This document shows positions 14,954 to 16,988 of a stretch of 16,988 nt of DNA, piece after piece. The translations under genes and the position numbers were made by a program. The notes below the pieces were generated by a model. That model saw nothing but the letters and a program-made list of their open reading frames with translations. It was not told the DNA's origin and made no database searches. Within the stretch, counting starts at the first letter, position 1. Each line of letters begins with the position of its first letter. Source of the DNA: JBGTKH01 sp041744735 (GTDB lineage: Bacteria; Planctomycetota; Planctomycetia; Pirellulales; Pirellulaceae); NCBI GenBank assembly GCA_041744735.1, contig JBGTKH010000202.1, positions 1 to 16,988 on the forward strand, written 5' to 3'.

Positions 14954-16561
14954 TCACGCCAGTTGTTTTCCGTAATGTGTTTTCAAGCGCTCGATACAAG
15001 ATCGAACTTCGTCGTCGATGTCGGACTCACGAAGCAAACCTTCCTCGGCCATAAGACCCGCCAGTTGCCGCAGACAGCGCTCGCTGAGCTTCGGATCATA
15101 AAGCAACATCAGCCGCCGCTCAACTAGGTCGCTCAGCCGCGTCACCCATTGATTGCGAATTACATGACGCGCCCTTGCGCATGAGAGAGACGTGTCCGCG
15201 AGAGCGTCACCGTCCCGTGTATCCAACTCGCCGCCGGGAATCACGCGGTCGCGCGAGTTGGCAGTTGGCTGTGTGCCGAGCCGGCGCAGCACTGCGGCCA
15301 CGGTGACTTCGGCCAGCGAGCGGCACGTCGTCAGCTTGCCGCCGATGATGGAGAACAGCGGGACGGCGCTCTCTGAATTCTCTTCAACCCAATGCCGCCG
15401 AGTGACCACCGCCGGATTCGCCGGCCCGACATACGGCAAGGGCCGCACGCCGCTGTAATGCAGGTCGATGTCGTTGCGTGCAAGTGTCAAGTCGGGAAAC
15501 ACACGATTCGCGGCGGCCAGCAGATAAGCCAATTCGTCTTCCGTGGCCACGGCCGTTTCGGGGCTCTCTTGGTACGGCAAGTCAGTCGTGCCCACCAGCG
15601 TTGAATTCTCCAGCGGCAACACAAACACCGGCCGGCGATCCGACGCTTCGGCATAGATTCCGCGGCCTGCCAGCGCATCGCGCAGTCCCGCATGGCTGGT
15701 CACAAAGTGACTCCCCTTCGTCCCGCCCATCAACTGCCGCGATGGGACGTTCAGCTTCGCCAGCGTGCGATCCACCCACGCACCCGTGGCGTTGATAATT
15801 GCGGCCGGTTCAAACGTCATCACCGGCGAATCCCCGGCCTTTCGTTCGCCACGTAGGCGAGTCTCTCCGAGACTCGCAGTTTCCGGTCTCGGAGAGACCG
15901 GACTACGTGACTCTCGGCGAATCTCGACAGTTCGATCGCGCAATGTCGCTCGGTAATAGGTATAGACGTCAAACGCAACGCCGTGCTCCGTGGCTAACTG
16001 CCGAGCGTCTTCCAGCAGCGCGATCACAAACCGCTCGGGATACAGAATCTGGGCGTCGTAGTAGGAGCAGAGCCAGCGATACTTCGTGCGGTCGACAGGC
16101 GGCACGTCACTGTCGGTCACTGCGTGCGTGGACCGCTTCGGCAACTGTGAGTCCTTTGCATACGTGTCGTACATCCACAACCCGGCGCGCACAAGCCACA
16201 AGCCGCGCGTGCCTGTTTCGCCCGTTTCGCCCCAGCCGAAAAACTTCAGTGCCGATCGACGCAGCCCGCCTAATCGCTGCTGAACTGGAATGAACAGTTG
16301 CAGCGGACGAACGAACTGCGGTGCCAGCCGCAACAACCGCGACCGCTCGGCCAACGACTCGCGCACCAACGCGAATTCTCCGTATTCCAAATATCGCAGC
16401 CCGCCGTGAATCAGCCGCGACGAGTAGGCCGTCGCGCCGCTAGCCAAATCCGCCGAATCGACCAAACAAACCGGCACGCGATTCAGCACCAACTCGCGCG
16501 CCACCGCCGCCCCGTTGATGCCGCCGCCGAGAATCAGGATCGGTTTGTCGATGATCGCCAT
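14954..16561 (-). CDS. glpD: Glycerol-3-phosphate dehydrogenase, FAD-dependent, with an in-frame palindromic insertion
   Basis: A 535-residue FAD enzyme that oxidises glycerol 3-phosphate to dihydroxyacetone phosphate and passes electrons to quinone at the membrane. ATG 16561 is chosen because GGAAAG lies 4 nt upstream; ATGs at 16579 and 16591 are possible. Visible: the FAD loop ILGGGINGAAVAREL (9-23), SSRLIHGGLRYLEYGEF (47-63), INATGAWVDRTL, GTTDLPY, SGVRPLP, GGKLTTCRSLAE, and a C-terminal DAO_C-type helical domain. Residues 218-237 (SRSPVSPRPETASLGETRLR) are encoded by a 58-bp palindromic repeat and do not look like GlpD sequence. The insert sits before the MTFEPAAIINATG strand, probably in a surface loop. 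It is first in an operon with glpK. Confidence 0.95.
   Translation of the reverse strand: MAIIDKPILILGGGINGAAVARELVLNRVPVCLVDSADLASGATAYSSRLIHGGLRYLEYGEFALVRESLAERSRLLRLAPQFVRPLQLFIPVQQRLGGLRRSALKFFGWGETGETGTRGLWLVRAGLWMYDTYAKDSQLPKRSTHAVTDSDVPPVDRTKYRWLCSYYDAQILYPERFVIALLEDARQLATEHGVAFDVYTYYRATLRDRTVEIRRESRSPVSPRPETASLGETRLRGERKAGDSPVMTFEPAAIINATGAWVDRTLAKLNVPSRQLMGGTKGSHFVTSHAGLRDALAGRGIYAEASDRRPVFVLPLENSTLVGTTDLPYQESPETAVATEDELAYLLAAANRVFPDLTLARNDIDLHYSGVRPLPYVGPANPAVVTRRHWVEENSESAVPLFSIIGGKLTTCRSLAEVTVAAVLRRLGTQPTANSRDRVIPGGELDTRDGDALADTSLSCARARHVIRNQWVTRLSDLVERRLMLLYDPKLSERCLRQLAGLMAEEGLLRESDIDDEVRSCIERLKTHYGKQLA
15851..15908. repeat. Palindromic element inside glpD
   Basis: 58 bp bounded by acgtag and ctacgt. 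Inside are two hairpins, GCGAGTCT-CTCCG-AGACTCGC and CCGGTCTC-GGA-GAGACCGG, which are also largely complementary to each other, so the whole can fold as a cloverleaf or one long stem. It is read through by glpD without a stop and adds about 20 residues. The length is not a multiple of three, so the original insertion must have involved a few extra bases to stay in frame. Confidence 0.9.
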
Positions 16562-16591
16562 GTTCTTTCCAAGTGCCATGACCACAACCAA

Positions 16592-16680
16592 GTCGTTTAA
16601 CCCGTAGCCGAAGGCGAGGGCGGCGATAGCGAGGGCGGCGAGCCAGTCTCGTCCTCGCCTTCGGCTACGGGTTAAACGAC
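16592..16680. repeat. Long perfect inverted repeat upstream of glpD
   Basis: 28-bp arms at 16592-16619 and 16653-16680 are perfectly complementary (left arm begins gtcgtttaacccgtagccg). The 33-nt interior holds repeated gcgagggcggcga units. The arm core cccgtagccgaagg is related to the tagccgaagtc core of the array at 12768. It lies 31 nt before the glpD ATG (16561), so it is probably in the glpD leader or promoter. Confidence 0.9.
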
Positions 16681-16880
16681 GTTGGCGCGAATTGACATCA
16701 AACGATTGTAGCGTTGCCCGGTATCTAAGAACGCCGGCCCGCCCGCTATTTCTTACGTGACCGCTGTGCCCCGCACGCTTGCCGGGCTCAACTTTCGCGC
16801 CGCCGCACGAAACTCTTGCGAAACGTCTTATGGGCTCATATTGTTGAGATTAGGCCAATCTTTTCACAAGGAACCAAGCA
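16681..16880. promoter_or_regulatory. Divergent promoter region, glpD / FHA gene
   Basis: 200 nt between the divergent glpD operon and the FHA gene must carry promoters for both. AAGGA at 16868-16872 is a good ribosome binding site, 8 nt before GTG 16881. No clear -35/-10 or operator was identified. Confidence 0.4.
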
Positions 16881-16988
16881 GTGCTGGAGTTTGTCGCCAT
16901 TGGTCCCGAGCCCGGGCAGCGCTGGCGGTGCCGCATTCCCGCGGGTCAGGTGATTCGACTCGGCCGAGCCCCGGCGCACGGCTGGTCG
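16881..16988 (+). CDS. FHA-domain protein, N-terminal 36 residues (runs off the window)
   Basis: Starts at GTG 16881, preceded by AAGGA at 16868-16872. The 36 visible residues include IPAGQVIRLGRAPAHGWS, which fits the first strands of a forkhead-associated (FHA) domain, including the conserved G-R that helps bind phosphothreonine. In this bacterial group FHA domains often sit on larger signalling proteins; what follows here is outside the window. Partial, so only the domain start can be named. Confidence 0.75.
   Translation, partial: MLEFVAIGPEPGQRWRCRIPAGQVIRLGRAPAHGWS

Noticed and set aside
13373..15127. 584-codon open frame on the + strand
   Set aside because: It lies antisense to glpK, whose motifs are complete. 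Long shadow frames are expected in GC-rich DNA.

Overview
The window looks like chromosomal DNA from a high-GC member of the Planctomycetes (Pirellulales-like). This is inferred from several things: many families of palindromic repeats between and even inside genes, a secreted thioredoxin/YHS protein with a Gln/Tyr-rich centre, an FHA-domain gene with the opening I associate with this phylum, and a Rho factor with a basic Gly/Arg-rich N-terminus. No rRNA or tRNA gene was recognised, so the taxonomic call is tentative.

Layout. (1) 2-121 is the 3' end of an unidentified gene. (2) 337-5035 (+) is a compact run of six genes: three paralogous small proteins (N-terminal CxxC...CWLC zinc ribbon plus membrane segments), a multispan membrane protein, a large cysteine-rich radical SAM enzyme resembling the MJ0619/Tes (tetraether lipid synthase) family, and a divergent Lgt-like integral membrane transferase. 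Two junctions have 4-nt stop/start overlaps (GTGA at 1667, ATGA at 3748). The pairing suggests a membrane lipid or lipoprotein modification pathway. (3) 5123-8641 (-) is a decayed defence island. It holds a Phd/VapB-type antitoxin and a VapC PIN toxin, both frameshifted, and a Gabija system (GajA OLD-family nuclease, GajB UvrD-like helicase) whose gajA is split into two frames. (4) 9102-10412 (-) is rho. (5) 10413-11159 is a long divergent spacer. (6) 11160-12752 (+) is a secreted thioredoxin-fold protein with a FUS-like low-complexity centre and two YHS-like C-terminal modules. (7) 12768-13167 is a cluster of palindromic elements: a four-unit 29-bp hairpin array, two long inverted repeats and a reversed fifth copy of the unit. 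(8) 13188-16561 (-) is a glycerol operon: glpD, glpK and a small membrane protein. glpD carries an in-frame palindromic insertion. (9) 16592-16680 is a long perfect palindrome. (10) From 16881 (+) an FHA-domain gene runs off the window.

How the parts relate. GlpK makes sn-glycerol 3-phosphate and GlpD oxidises it to dihydroxyacetone phosphate; both touch glycerolipid precursors. No direct link with the Tes-like/Lgt-like operon about 8 kb away can be shown. The defence island lies between two conserved-looking loci and has at least three independent disruptions, which suggests an acquired module that is no longer under selection, unless these are assembly errors.
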